64,000 bases of DNA from Streptomyces djakartensis (GTDB taxonomy: Bacteria; Actinomycetota; Actinomycetes; Streptomycetales; Streptomycetaceae), in NCBI RefSeq assembly GCF_014651075.1, contig NZ_BMWE01000019.1:1-64000 (forward strand), written 5' to 3'. The position numbers were made by a program, and so were the translations under genes. This document shows, in pieces, positions 16,493 to 25,422 of the stretch. The first letter of the stretch is position 1; every line of letters begins with the position of its first letter. The notes under the pieces were generated by a model. It searched no databases. It was not told the origin of the DNA and was given only the letters and a program-made list of their open reading frames with translations.

Positions 16493-17117
16493 CTCCGACT
16501 ACCAGCGGCGTCTGCGAGAGCAGTTTCTGTCCGTCCCTGTCGTTGCGCCGCCTGTCCCGTGGCACGCGGTCCCGAACGGGCTCATCCCTATCGGTGGCCT
16601 GCTCGGCGTCGGCTTCGCTCTCGCTCCCGACGATGGCCGCGACCTGGTCATGGTTGTCTCCGTCGACGGCCACGGGCTCTTCGACACCGTCACCGGCGAG
16701 AGGATCGCCCGGGACCGTGACCCTGACCCCGACGGCAGCACCCCGGACGCAGTGCCAGATCTCTCCTGCCCAGGGCTCGGCCCCATCGCCTCGAGCCGAG
16801 TACGCATCGCGGGACTCTTCGGAGGCGGCCTGCACACCACCACCGAGGACGGCTGGACCCTGGAGGTCGTCAGCCCCGAGTGGCCGCACGACCGCGTCCT
16901 GCTGTCCGCTGACGGAGGCATCCCCCACAACGGACCGCACGGCGAAAGCTGGTGGCACATCTTCGACTCCAACTACTCCGAACTGCGAGCCGCCGGCTTC
17001 TCGCCGTCCGGACGCACCCTCGCCGTCGCCACCAGCAGCGACCTAACCCTCTGGACCCGCCAGGCGCCTGACGTCGAACGCTCGGCCGGCCGACTCGGCC
17101 GCTCACCGGCCAACTGA
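16488..17117 (+). CDS. Hypothetical protein
   Basis: A 209-residue protein. The TTG at 16488 is proposed because GGAGGA lies just upstream and overlaps the end of the preceding broken gene; the spacing is short, so the start is uncertain. The sequence is soluble and beta-rich: VPWHAVPNGLIPIGG, then GRDLVMVVSVDGHGLFDTVT, GESWWHIFDSNYSELRAAGF and PSGRTLAVATSSDLTLWTRQ. The last stretch resembles one blade of a WD40/propeller repeat (sequence, GH...W-type ending), but a full propeller is not present. No family is recognised. It probably formed an operon with the upstream broken gene. Confidence 0.55.
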   Translation: MISDYQRRLREQFLSVPVVAPPVPWHAVPNGLIPIGGLLGVGFALAPDDGRDLVMVVSVDGHGLFDTVTGERIARDRDPDPDGSTPDAVPDLSCPGLGPIASSRVRIAGLFGGGLHTTTEDGWTLEVVSPEWPHDRVLLSADGGIPHNGPHGESWWHIFDSNYSELRAAGFSPSGRTLAVATSSDLTLWTRQAPDVERSAGRLGRSPAN

Positions 17118-17228
17118 AGCGCTCAGTCACATCGACAACCACCCACAACGCCGTCAGTGACAACCAGCCTGCCTATGTGACACCTACCTGGCATCCGCTG
17201 AACTGCGGCTTCAGTCGGGCGAAGCACA

Positions 17229-17436
17229 GTGGTTGTCACCGATACGGCGCGTTACGTGTCACCAGCAGACCCCGGCGTGATCAACGTGGTGAACGCGCTG
17301 CCGCAGGTCGTGGCGCCCGCCCCTGCCGCGCCGATCGTGACGTACCTGGGCGGCTATCGGGTGCCGTACCCTGGTGGTGGCCGTGATCGGCGTGGCGGAG
17401 GCGGTGCTGGTGGGGCGGATCACAGGGGTGGACTGA
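17229..17436 (+). pseudogene. Small gene remnant, possibly plasmid-spread-protein-like
   Basis: One frame reads DTARYVSPADPGVINVVNAL and PQVVAPAPAAPIVTYLGGYR. A shift near 17370 would continue as LVVAVIGVAEAVLVGRITGV ending at TGA 17434, a hydrophobic tail. The combination resembles small hydrophobic Spd-type proteins from actinomycete mobile elements, but similarity is judged by eye only. As it stands the frame is broken. Confidence 0.25.
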
Positions 17437-17452
17437 CCCGGCGCAGTGACCG

Positions 17453-18307
17453 TCACAGGGCTCCGGCGTCCCGGGCCGTCCAGACGCTCGGGTAGATCGG
17501 CCGGAAGCCGAGCTCCCGGCGGATCCGCTGGTTGGACATGATCCCGAACCACGGGTCGGGGTCCGTGAGCTCGTGGAGCCCGGCGGGCACCTCGACGCCG
17601 TTGAGCTGGTACAGCTCGACCGTCGTGACGGGGGCGTCATCGGCGATGTTGTAGATCCGGCCGGCGATGCCCGGCGCGTACAGCAGGCGCATCAGGCCCT
17701 GGGCGACGTCCGCGTGGTGGGCCATCTGCAGGCGCTGGTGCGGCGCCCAACGGGCGGCCCAGTGCAAGGAGTCGGCGAGGTGCGGGTCGCCCTCGCCGTA
17801 GACGAAGGGGAGCCGCCCGATGCGTACGTCCAGGCTCTTGAGCGCGAGCAGTTCGCGCTCGGCCTCGGCCTTGGACTCGGGGTAGGCGCCCCACATCTCG
17901 CCGCCCGGCCGGCTCTCGTCCGCCTCGGTCAGCGGGCGGCCCCGTCCGACGCCGTACACATTGTTCGTGCTGACTTGGACGAACCGCTCCACGCCGGAGG
18001 CCTGCGCGGCGCGGCCGAGGGCTACCGCGGCGTCCCGGTTGACGGCCCACGCCTCCTCGTCGGGCACCCCGCGGAAGGATGCGGCGACGTTCACGACGGC
18101 GTGCACGCCGGCGAGCGCCTTACCGAGTGTCTCCTCGCCGCGCATGTCTCCTACGGCGACCTGGGCGCCCAGCTCCGCGAAGCGCTCGCCGCGGGCCGCG
18201 TCCCGTACCAGGACCCGCACCTGCTCGCCCGGCTGCCGCTGGGCCAGCAGCCTCGGCACGAAGCGGCGTCCGATCTGTCCCGTTGTACCGGTCACCAAGG
18301 TCAGCAT
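17453..18307 (-). CDS. NAD(P)-dependent epimerase/dehydratase
   Basis: A 284-residue extended short-chain dehydrogenase. The ATG at 18307 has GAGGAG 6 nt upstream. The dinucleotide-binding motif TGTTGQIG is at residues 5-12, the catalytic region shows VQVSTNNVYG and the YPESK form of YxxxK, and the substrate domain ends WTARDAGAL. This family includes nucleotide-sugar epimerases and diverse NAD(P)H-dependent reductases. It is divergent from an XRE regulator at 18444, a pairing often seen in Streptomyces in which the regulator controls the dehydrogenase. Substrate unknown. Confidence 0.88.
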   Translation of the reverse strand: MLTLVTGTTGQIGRRFVPRLLAQRQPGEQVRVLVRDAARGERFAELGAQVAVGDMRGEETLGKALAGVHAVVNVAASFRGVPDEEAWAVNRDAAVALGRAAQASGVERFVQVSTNNVYGVGRGRPLTEADESRPGGEMWGAYPESKAEAERELLALKSLDVRIGRLPFVYGEGDPHLADSLHWAARWAPHQRLQMAHHADVAQGLMRLLYAPGIAGRIYNIADDAPVTTVELYQLNGVEVPAGLHELTDPDPWFGIMSNQRIRRELGFRPIYPSVWTARDAGAL

Positions 18308-18388
18308 GATGTGCTCCTCACGCACTGTGTCGCCTTTCGTCGGTGACCAGCCTCGGTGGATGCGGGGACGACCGGGAGAGACCTCTTC

Positions 18389-18413
18389 ATCAGGGGATCG
18401 AGAGTCCCTGGAT
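18389..18413. promoter_or_regulatory. Possible operator between epimerase and XRE genes
   Basis: ATCAGGGGA-TCGAGAG-TCCCTGGAT is an imperfect inverted repeat (7 of 9 positions pair) centred in the divergent region, about 30 nt before the XRE start. It is a candidate binding site for the XRE regulator. Confidence 0.35.
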
Positions 18414-18443
18414 AAGCCGGCCGGCGTCCCACACCCTGGAGGG

Positions 18444-19292
18444 GTGAACCGAGCCGAACTCGCCGACTTCCTGCGCCGTGCTCGCGCCCGCCTGGACCCC
18501 TCCGACGTGGGTCTCACAGCCGGAGTCCGGCGCCGTACGCCGGGGCTGCGCCGCGAGGAGGTGGCCCAGCTGGCCGGCATGTCCGTGGATTACTACACGC
18601 GGCTGGAACAGTCCCGGGGCCCGCGCCCGTCCCGCCAGATGCTCACCGCACTGGCCCGCGCCCTGCGCCTGACGGAGGACGAACGCGACCACCTCTTCCA
18701 CCTCACCGGTGAAGAGCCGCCGCGCCGGGAGGCGACCAGCACGCACGTGCGCCCGGGCCTGCTCCTGGTGCTGGACCGGCTGCACGACACCCCGGCGATG
18801 GTGGTGACCGACTGCGGCGAGGTCCTGGCCCAGAACGCGCTGTCGCGGGCGCTCAGCGGAGACGTGCTCGCCCGCCCGCCCCGAGGACGCAACATGATCC
18901 GCCGCTTCTTCCTGGACCCGGCGGTCCAGGAGCTGTTCCCGCCCGAGGACCGCCCGGAGCGCGCCCGCGAGCAGGTCGCCGGCCTGCGAGCGGTGGCCTC
19001 GGCCCGCCCCACGGACCCCGAACCCGCCTCCCTCGTCGCCGAACTGCGCGCCGCGAGCGAGGAGTTCGCCCACCTCTGGGACGAACACGAGGTCGCCGTA
19101 CGCCGCGCCGCCACAAAACGCTTCCGGCACCCTGCGATCGGCATCCTCGAACTCGACTGCGAGATCCTCGTCAACTCCGACCACAACCAGCAACTCGTCA
19201 TCCACACGGCCCGCCCGGGCACGGAGTCGTCCGAGCGCTTGCAGTTGCTGCGGGTGGTGGGCTTGCAGGACCTGACGCCGACGAGCTCCTGA
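18444..19292 (+). CDS. XRE-family regulator with MmyB-like ligand domain
   Basis: A 282-residue regulator starting at GTG 18444 with GGAGGG just upstream. The helix-turn-helix lies at about residues 35-60 (PGLRREEVAQLAGMSVDYYT, RLEQSRGPRPSRQML). Residues 95-275 form the MmyB-like domain typical of this subfamily (AMVVTDCGEVLAQNALSRAL and NMIRRFFLDPAVQELF). Such proteins bind a small hydrophobic ligand and regulate an adjacent, divergent oxidoreductase. That oxidoreductase is the epimerase at 17453-18307. Confidence 0.92.
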   Translation: MNRAELADFLRRARARLDPSDVGLTAGVRRRTPGLRREEVAQLAGMSVDYYTRLEQSRGPRPSRQMLTALARALRLTEDERDHLFHLTGEEPPRREATSTHVRPGLLLVLDRLHDTPAMVVTDCGEVLAQNALSRALSGDVLARPPRGRNMIRRFFLDPAVQELFPPEDRPERAREQVAGLRAVASARPTDPEPASLVAELRAASEEFAHLWDEHEVAVRRAATKRFRHPAIGILELDCEILVNSDHNQQLVIHTARPGTESSERLQLLRVVGLQDLTPTSS

Positions 19293-19299
19293 CCGCGTG

Positions 19300-19615
19300 C
19301 GCGCCCAGGGCATGGTTCCACTCGCCGTGGAAGGTGTGTCGGGTCAGCGGCAGGCTGCCATCTCCGCGTCGCCGACACCCATGCCGGTGGGATATCGGTG
19401 TCCAGCCGGGCCTTCACGCGCAGTCCGGTGCGGGTGGTGGTCGCGGCGATCGATTCGAGGATGACTTCGTGGCTGGTCAGCGGGCGGCCGCGCCAGTTCA
19501 TGGTGATGTGCGGGAAGAGCCGGTGCTCGATCTTGTTCCACTTCGAGGTGCCCGGCGGCAGATGGCAGACCGTGATGGTCAGGCCGGTCTCGGCGGCCAG
19601 GCGGGCGAGGTAAAG
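19300..19615 (-). pseudogene. ISAzo13-type transposase, C-terminal relic
   Basis: The minus strand reads LARLAAETGLTITVCHLPPG, TSKWNKIEHRLFPHITMNWR and GRPLTSHEVILESIAATTTR. Then TGLRVKARLDTDI is followed by at least two frame breaks before DAEMAA and LPLTRHTFHGEWNHALG. These are hallmarks of the ISAzo13 transposase C-terminus. Only the last 100 or so codons remain and they are frameshifted, so the element is dead. It ends a few nucleotides from the XRE stop. Confidence 0.7.
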
Positions 19616-19823
19616 TTTCCAGGCCCGGGTGTTCAGGTGCCTCTATCGACTCGGCCCTGCTCGGCGGTGGCAGCGAGAATCGCACCGATGCCTTTGAACG
19701 GAACATTGTGGGGAACGCTCCGGCCCAGTCCCGCTGGATCCTGGCTCGGACGTGGCTCCTGGCGGATCTGCATCCCTTCCACCCGGGGTGGCGGCCGTTC
19801 AACGCATGGAAGGTGGTGGGGCG

Positions 19824-20351
19824 ATGACCCCTGAGGAGCAGGATCTGATCATGGACCTGGCGGTCGGACTGGGTGACGGTCCGACGCGCACGCTCGACGA
19901 GGTGCTCGCCCACTTCGGCGAGTCCGACGGTGGGGCCCTGGCGCTCCGGCTGTTCCAGGATGCCATGGAGCGCCAGGACGCCGACGACGTCGAGATGGCG
20001 CTGATCGTTCATGGCGCCGCCGACGCCTCGGTCGAGGAGTTCCTGGAGCTGTTGATAGAGCTGTTCCCTGCCGAATGGCACAGGGGCCACGAGGACATCG
20101 TGTCCATGCTGGGCACGCTCCACTCGCCCAGGACGGTGCCGACGCTGGTCTTGGCGACTCGCTGGGTTCCCGAGCACCTGGACTTCGACGACTGCCGGGC
20201 GCTCGCGGTGAAGGCGATCTGGGCGCTCGGCGGCATTCCCGGCCCGGAGGCCCGGGAAGCCCTCGAGGGCTTGCGCGACGCCGAAAACGAGATCATCCGT
20301 GAGAACGCGGTGAAGCAGCTCGCACGCCGGCGGCGAGCAGCGACTGGGTGA
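19824..20351 (+). CDS. HEAT-like repeat protein
   Basis: A 175-residue acidic, all-helical protein beginning MTPEEQDLIMDLAVGLGDGP. The ATG at 19824 follows GGTGGGG. The C-terminal half carries two HEAT/PBS-lyase-type helical pairs (SPRTVPTLVLATRW and CRALAVKAIWALGGIPGPEA, then REALEGLRDAENEIIRENAV). Repeat proteins of this kind usually mediate protein binding, and similar small ones occur as immunity proteins of toxin systems, but no toxin gene is nearby. It is wedged between two IS relics yet has intact, high-GC3 coding. Confidence 0.65.
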   Translation: MTPEEQDLIMDLAVGLGDGPTRTLDEVLAHFGESDGGALALRLFQDAMERQDADDVEMALIVHGAADASVEEFLELLIELFPAEWHRGHEDIVSMLGTLHSPRTVPTLVLATRWVPEHLDFDDCRALAVKAIWALGGIPGPEAREALEGLRDAENEIIRENAVKQLARRRRAATG

Positions 20352-20625
20352 AGATCCCGGCCAGGGCATCCAGGTGCCGGGCCCGGAACCTGGATATCGA
20401 CCGGTAATCCGGGGCGGCCCGGCGGCCAGGTAGTGGAAGGCCACATGTCGTCCACGCACCGGCGCTCGATCGCCCGCGACGAGCGCCCCCGGTTGTGTCG
20501 GGACCACGTCCAGGATCTCGGACCAACTCGGCGACGAACCGCGGCATGTGGTCCTGCGGCAACCACTCATCCAGCGACGGCGGTAGCGACATCATCTGAT
20601 CGGGACGAACACCCGGAACGTCTTC
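20342..20625 (-). pseudogene. IS1182-type transposase, N-terminal relic
   Basis: The minus strand reads FRVFVPDQMMSLPPSLDEWL, then PQDHMPRFVAELV, then in a shifted frame RSSRAIERRCVDDM, and back to APDYRSISRFRARHLDALAG IFTQSLLAAG. This is the N-terminal order of IS1182-family transposases, with internal deletions and frame changes. The DDE domain is missing. It overlaps the end of the HEAT-like gene by a few bases. Confidence 0.6.
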
Positions 20626-20754
20626 TTCGCCGGCACCATCGGCGCGGTCTGCGGCTCCGCCACCACCGCCGCAACTACCTCGAACAGGCCACCTCCACCC
20701 GACATACCAGGATTCCTCCATATGGAAGGTGACGAACAGGAGGCGGCGTCGGGC

Positions 20755-21324
20755 TCAACTGCCCACTTGACCGCCAATGTCCGCGGCCAGCGCCGCGTAG
20801 ATGTACTCGCTGCCCCAGCGATCCCCGTCGAGGTCGTTCTCGACCAGGTGCGCCTCCCGACGCATCCCGAGGCGTTCACAGACCCGCACAGACCCGGCGT
20901 TCTCCACATCCAGCCGTGCGTAGAGCCGGTGCGCGCCCAGCCTGTCGAAGGCAAACCGGGCCAGCGCCTTGGCCGCCTCCGTCGCATAGCCGTGCCCCTG
21001 GTGACGTGGGTCGAGAGTCCAGCCGATCTCGGCCTGGGCGGCGCGGGCATTGGCCAGGGTGAGTGTCACCTCGCCAAGGACTCCTGGCTCATCGCGTCGG
21101 CACACAGCAAGCGCCAGCTTGTCCCCGTCGGCGCGCCAAACCGAGTGCGCCGCGCGCTCGGCCGCAACCTGCTCACTGCGCTCCCGCGTGTGCGCCGGCC
21201 GGTACAAGTAGCGCGCCACGCTCGGCAGGCTCTGGTAGGCGTACAGGTCTTCGGCGTCGCCGGGAGTGAACAGACGCAGCGACAACCGGGGCGTGATCAG
21301 CGGCAGCAGCGAGGTGACGTCCAT
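20755..21324 (-). CDS. GNAT-family N-acetyltransferase (RimJ/RimL-like)
   Basis: A 189-residue acetyltransferase. The ATG at 21324 has GGAGG 5 nt upstream, so the open frame's earlier start is not used. Features of the RimJ/RimL-like group are present: LITPRLSLRLFTPGDAEDLY at the N-terminus, AEIGWTLDPRHQGHGYATEA with the acetyl-CoA pyrophosphate loop (QGHGYA), and ARLDVENAGSVRVCERLGMR. These enzymes acetylate protein N-termini or small amines, sometimes antibiotics; no substrate can be assigned. Coding quality is good and the gene appears complete. Confidence 0.88.
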   Translation of the reverse strand: MDVTSLLPLITPRLSLRLFTPGDAEDLYAYQSLPSVARYLYRPAHTRERSEQVAAERAAHSVWRADGDKLALAVCRRDEPGVLGEVTLTLANARAAQAEIGWTLDPRHQGHGYATEAAKALARFAFDRLGAHRLYARLDVENAGSVRVCERLGMRREAHLVENDLDGDRWGSEYIYAALAADIGGQVGS

Positions 21325-22112
21325 ACGGACCTCCGGGATGCGGATATGGATCAAGATGCGGAACTGATCGTCGCATCACGACTGACGGGCAGCCACGCCT
21401 TTTACAGCAGCGCCCGACAGCCCCACTCCACCACGAGGCGCGGCACCAGGAGGCGTCTCCAAGAGGTACTCGCCAACCGGCTGCACGACGAAGGAGACGA
21501 CCCATGGGTCCGTGGAACCAATGGCTTTCTCCAGGTGGCCTGACCTCACGCGGCTACCTCGTCTGCCGCGCCGACCAGGGCGTCCTCACCAACCAGACAC
21601 GCCTGCGTCCGCAGCCCGATGCTCTGATCCGACCGCGCTTAGCGCGGCCGACTGGTCGAGATCCGAGACAACCTGGTCGACCGCGTCACCGAGGCCGAAC
21701 GAGGGGGCTGGCTCGGCGAGGTCGAGGGACTGAGGGTCAGCCTCGCCGGCGCCGAGGGCGAGATCGCCCAGCTCGGCCCTCGCGACCCTGCTCAGGGTTC
21801 GCTCCTGACCAGAGCGAGAACGTTGGCTTCTCGACGTTGTCGGCGTCTCTCTCTTGCCGTTGCTTGCTGCACGGGGCTTGCCGCAAGGCAGCGGGGCGTT
21901 GCTTTGTTCCACTGCTCCAGAGCAAGCGGGTTCAGCAGGCCAGGGAACCGCCACGGAACGATGCCGGGATGCGGCAATTTTCGCCATGTCTCTGACAAAA
22001 TGAGCCAACGTGCTCTCACCTGGCAGGTTGTCCAACTGCCGTTCATTCACGGGCAACCAGCGACAGACACCCTCCTCTGGCTTGTTGATCACCACAAGCC
22101 CCAGGGGAGAAG
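21325..22112. other. Gene-poor stretch with one recombinase scrap
   Basis: No complete gene is supported. A plus-strand frame from ATG 21347 (about 65 codons, ending LQVA) has mediocre codon bias and no recognised family. The segment 21650-21778 looks like the tail of a recombinase (listed separately). The last 150 nt presumably carry the promoter of the serine protease gene. Confidence 0.4.
21650..21778 (+). pseudogene. Possible integrase/recombinase C-terminal scrap
   Basis: The plus strand reads LVEIRDNLVDRVTEAERGGW followed by LGEVEGLRVSLAGAEGEIAQ. This coiled-coil segment resembles the C-terminal tail of actinomycete site-specific recombinases (…EGWLGEVEGLQVSLAGA…). The segment has no start, no stop close by and no catalytic domain. 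Assignment is by eye. Confidence 0.35.
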
Positions 22113-23213
22113 ATGAGAAGATCTGGTCTGTACGCGGCTTTCATGGCGATGGCAATCAGCGTGCTGCCCTCGGCGTGGACCGTATCCGCCGCCCATGCGG
22201 TACCTGCACCACTCACTGATCCTGCCCAGGCGGACGCCCTGACAGCGGAGCTCGGCCCCAACCGCACTGCCGGTGTCTACCGCCAAGACGGGCGTCTCGT
22301 CTTTGCCGTGACCGACCAAGCCGCCGCAGCATCCGTCCGTGAAGCAGGCGGAACGGCAAAGGTCGTCGCCCACAGCACGGCGGCGCTCACCTCAGCACAA
22401 AACGATCTCGACGAGTTGGCAGGCATTCCGAACACCTCGTGGGGTGCCAATCCCAGCAGCAACCAGGTGGTCGTCAAGATATACGACGGCGTATCGGCCG
22501 CCGACCGGGAGCGGATCAACGAGGTGGCCGCGGCTCATGGTGACGCCGTGCGCGTCGAGCGGCACTCCGGCAGGATCGAGCAAACCGCCTACGAGATGCG
22601 CGGCGGCCTCGGTATCGAGTCCAGCCAAGGCACCCTCTGCAGTGCGGCGTTCAGCGTCACTCCGAACGACGGCGACCTCAGCACCGGGCAGCGGTACCTG
22701 CTCACCGCCGGACACTGCGTGGTTGGCGGTAATACCACCTGGCATCGATGGAGCGGCGGCATTTCACTGGGAAGCGTGACCGACTGGTCCTACGAGCCCG
22801 GCGACTGGGCCGTGATCAAGTACACCAATCCCGATGTCGCCGCCGACGGCATGGTCCAGTACAAGGATGGAACGGCGTCGCAGATCACAGGTTCTCGCTG
22901 GGTCGTGGACAACGAGAAGGTCAAGCGTGTGGGGACCATGAGCCAGGACCTTGATGGCATGGTGCTCAATCCCAGCGTGACCGTGAACTATGACACAGGC
23001 GCGACTCTCCACAACATGATCGAAAGCAGCCTTTGCAACGTCCGCGGCGACAGTGGAGGAGCCATGTTCACGGGCACGACGGCACTGGGCATCACGTCCG
23101 GTGGCAACTACGTCGACGAACCCTGCGGCGACACTGATTCCCAGGCGGACCGGTCATCGTTCTACCACCCGGTGCAGCAAGTGCTCATCACCCACGATCT
23201 CGCCGCCTACTAG
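22113..23213 (+). CDS. Secreted S1-family serine protease (streptogrisin-like)
   Basis: A 366-residue chymotrypsin-fold protease with signal peptide (cleavage near AHA29) and a propeptide to about residue 165 resembling the alpha-lytic/streptogrisin pro-region. The catalytic triad is complete: His201 in LLTAGHC, Asp231 in EPGDWAVIKY and Ser314 in RGDSGGAMF. Paired cysteines (176/202 and 308/338) fit the family's disulfides. The ATG follows AGGGGAG. The mature enzyme would act outside the cell. The substrate pocket cannot be read reliably by eye. A lipoprotein gene follows 93 nt downstream and could be co-transcribed. Confidence 0.92.
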   Translation: MRRSGLYAAFMAMAISVLPSAWTVSAAHAVPAPLTDPAQADALTAELGPNRTAGVYRQDGRLVFAVTDQAAAASVREAGGTAKVVAHSTAALTSAQNDLDELAGIPNTSWGANPSSNQVVVKIYDGVSAADRERINEVAAAHGDAVRVERHSGRIEQTAYEMRGGLGIESSQGTLCSAAFSVTPNDGDLSTGQRYLLTAGHCVVGGNTTWHRWSGGISLGSVTDWSYEPGDWAVIKYTNPDVAADGMVQYKDGTASQITGSRWVVDNEKVKRVGTMSQDLDGMVLNPSVTVNYDTGATLHNMIESSLCNVRGDSGGAMFTGTTALGITSGGNYVDEPCGDTDSQADRSSFYHPVQQVLITHDLAAY

Positions 23214-23306
23214 CGGCCTCTGTCTGCCCTCGTCCTGAAGAGAAGACAGGCCGGCTCGGTCCTACGCGCGCCGTTTCACATTGATGCCTTTCCTCCGGGA
23301 GGAACC

Positions 23307-24227
23307 ATGCAAACGAGTGCCAAGAACGCCGTCCGGCCACTGCTCATCCTCGCCCTGCTCACTGTGGTCTGCGCAACCACAGCCAGCTGCGCCGATGACA
23401 AGGCAGACAAGCGTGGCACACTGGCGCCGGAGACAGACCCGGCACCAGCACGGACGGCCCGGGCCCACGCCGTCGCCAAAGCCTGGGACGGCTCGAGCGC
23501 CGCTGCGGCATGGCGCAACGGCTACTACCCGATGGGGGAAACGGTCCAACTCCCTGAGACGGGACTGCACAACAAAGCCGACCAGCAGGCCTTCGAGTCG
23601 CAGAACTTCGTGCTGCAGGGGGACCTGCCCGAGGGCGCGCCCAAGAACGTCGAAGTGACTTGGTCGAGCGGAGGCTCGATCAAGCTCCCACTCCTGGAGG
23701 CCAGGACAGCGTTCGAGGCCATGGACCGCAACGGCGCCGAACAGCCGCGTCTGGTGGTGACGGGGGCGAAGCTCGGCGAGATGACTGTGCCCACCAGCCG
23801 TGGGAAAGCCACGGTCCCAGCCTGGCTGTTCACCGTGCAGGGCTACGACACACCGCTCAGGCGCACAGCTGTGGCCCCCTCGAAACTTCCCGATCCGCCG
23901 ATCACATCGGCGCGGCAGTTGTCCGCCAGGGAGTTGGAACCGCTGCGAGGCCTGTCCAGGATCGCCGAGGACGGCCGCTCCGTCACCGTGACGGCCAACC
24001 AGGGCTCCTGCGATAACGGCTCCGCCATAGACGTGTGGGAAACAAGCGGCAGCGTGGTGCTGTCGGCGTATCTCGTCGACTCGAGCGACGGCCCATGCAG
24101 CAGTGAGCTGCGGGCCCGGTCCGTAACGGTGAAGCTCGACCGGCCGGTGGGCGACCGTGTACTTCTGGACGCCTACACAGGTCGGCCGGTTCCCTACAGG
24201 GAACCCAACGGGCCATCGCCGAGCTGA
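23307..24227 (+). CDS. Putative lipoprotein of unknown function
   Basis: A 306-residue protein starting at ATG 23307 with GGAGGA 4 nt upstream. The N-terminus is a lipoprotein signal (LLILALLTVVCATTASCADD) with lipidated Cys28. The mature part is beta-rich and hydrophilic (VEVTWSSGGSIKLPLLEART, VPAWLFTVQGYDTPLRRTAV, VTANQGSCDNGSAIDVWETS) with two further Cys that may pair. No family is recognised. It lies directly behind the serine protease on the same strand, so it might be a surface partner or inhibitor-like protein, but that is only inference. Confidence 0.7.
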   Translation: MQTSAKNAVRPLLILALLTVVCATTASCADDKADKRGTLAPETDPAPARTARAHAVAKAWDGSSAAAAWRNGYYPMGETVQLPETGLHNKADQQAFESQNFVLQGDLPEGAPKNVEVTWSSGGSIKLPLLEARTAFEAMDRNGAEQPRLVVTGAKLGEMTVPTSRGKATVPAWLFTVQGYDTPLRRTAVAPSKLPDPPITSARQLSARELEPLRGLSRIAEDGRSVTVTANQGSCDNGSAIDVWETSGSVVLSAYLVDSSDGPCSSELRARSVTVKLDRPVGDRVLLDAYTGRPVPYREPNGPSPS

Positions 24228-24567
24228 GTTGCTTCACCACACAGGCTGCGCTGCTGGCGCATGCCTGGTTCCCGAACCGCAGAGTTGGCAGCCAGCCGTT
24301 GAAGTCCGTTCAGCCGAGGGTGTCCACCACTCAGGGGGAGGCTCCCCGGCTTCTGAGGCCTTGCACCCCAGTCCGTCTGCCCGACCGGTGATCGAACCCC
24401 TCGGCATGCAACTCGTTCAGAGCTGAGGTGTCGACGTCCCCTCGCCACTCATACGTGATCGTCATGGTCCGAACCCAGGGCCTGTCCGGCGGATCATGGA
24501 GCCGGCGTCTGCTTCAGCTGCGGAAACTCGGTGGACCGGCCCGGATGGACCGTGCAACGGTGCTGGC

Positions 24568-25392
24568 ATGCCGAGCGAGATCGAGTTGTCAGGGGCCTTC
24601 GGGGTCATTGCGTCGTTTGAGTCCTTCGACGGCACCGCCATCAGCTACCGGCAGCTCGGCTCGGGGCCACCGGTCGTCATGGTCCATGGTTCCGGCGGTG
24701 GACTGCACTCCTGGCAGCCGGTGGCCGAGCACCTCGCCGACCACTTCGAGCTCTGGATGCCCGCCCGCCGGGGGTACGCCCCAAGCGGGCCGGGCCGATC
24801 ACCGAAGCGCTTTGCCGACGAGGTGGACGATCTTGAGGCACTGATCGCCAAGATCGGCAGCCCTGTGCACCTGGTCGGCATGTCCTATGGCGCCACCGTC
24901 GCCCTGCACGCCGCAACAGCCGGACTGCCGATTCGCTCGCTGGTGCTGTGGGAACCGCCGCTGTACGCGGCCGGCAATGAACTGGCACCCGTGTTGGGCG
25001 AGTTCGAGGAACTGACCGCAAACGGCGACCGGCGGCGAGCCGATCGGCTGCTGGCGGAGAAGGTGGCCCGCGTCCCGGCCGCGCTGCTGGACCTCATGGA
25101 TGCGGGCGAGTCCGCCGACAACGAACCCGAGGAAGCGCCCGGTTGGTGCCGTGACCTCGAATCGATGGCCGTCGACTCGGTGGACGTGGAGCGCTGGTCC
25201 ACGGTCACCGTCCCGACGCTGCTGATGCGGGGCGCCGACACCTGGCAGCCGATGCCGGCAACTCTCGACCGGCTCGCGACCGCACTGTCTCACGTCACCT
25301 ACACGACGTTCCCCGGCCAGATGCACTTCGCACCGTCGGTTGTCCCCGAAGCCGTGGCAGCGGAGATCGCTCGCTTCTTGCCGTGTTCCTGA
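24568..25392 (+). CDS. Alpha/beta hydrolase
   Basis: A 274-residue alpha/beta hydrolase. The oxyanion motif is VVMVHGSGGGLHSWQP (about 36-51), the nucleophile elbow is LVGMSYGATVALH with Ser106, a likely acid lies in MRGADTWQP and the histidine is in FPGQMHFAPSV. The ATG at 24568 is chosen since the proteins begin near here; the frame is open 24 codons further upstream but no ribosome binding site supports either. It has no signal peptide. It is a different subfamily from the hydrolase at 748-1455. Substrate unknown. Confidence 0.85.
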   Translation: MPSEIELSGAFGVIASFESFDGTAISYRQLGSGPPVVMVHGSGGGLHSWQPVAEHLADHFELWMPARRGYAPSGPGRSPKRFADEVDDLEALIAKIGSPVHLVGMSYGATVALHAATAGLPIRSLVLWEPPLYAAGNELAPVLGEFEELTANGDRRRADRLLAEKVARVPAALLDLMDAGESADNEPEEAPGWCRDLESMAVDSVDVERWSTVTVPTLLMRGADTWQPMPATLDRLATALSHVTYTTFPGQMHFAPSVVPEAVAAEIARFLPCS

Positions 25393-25422
25393 AGCCGTCC
25401 AGGGACTGCCGGGCTGGTCACG

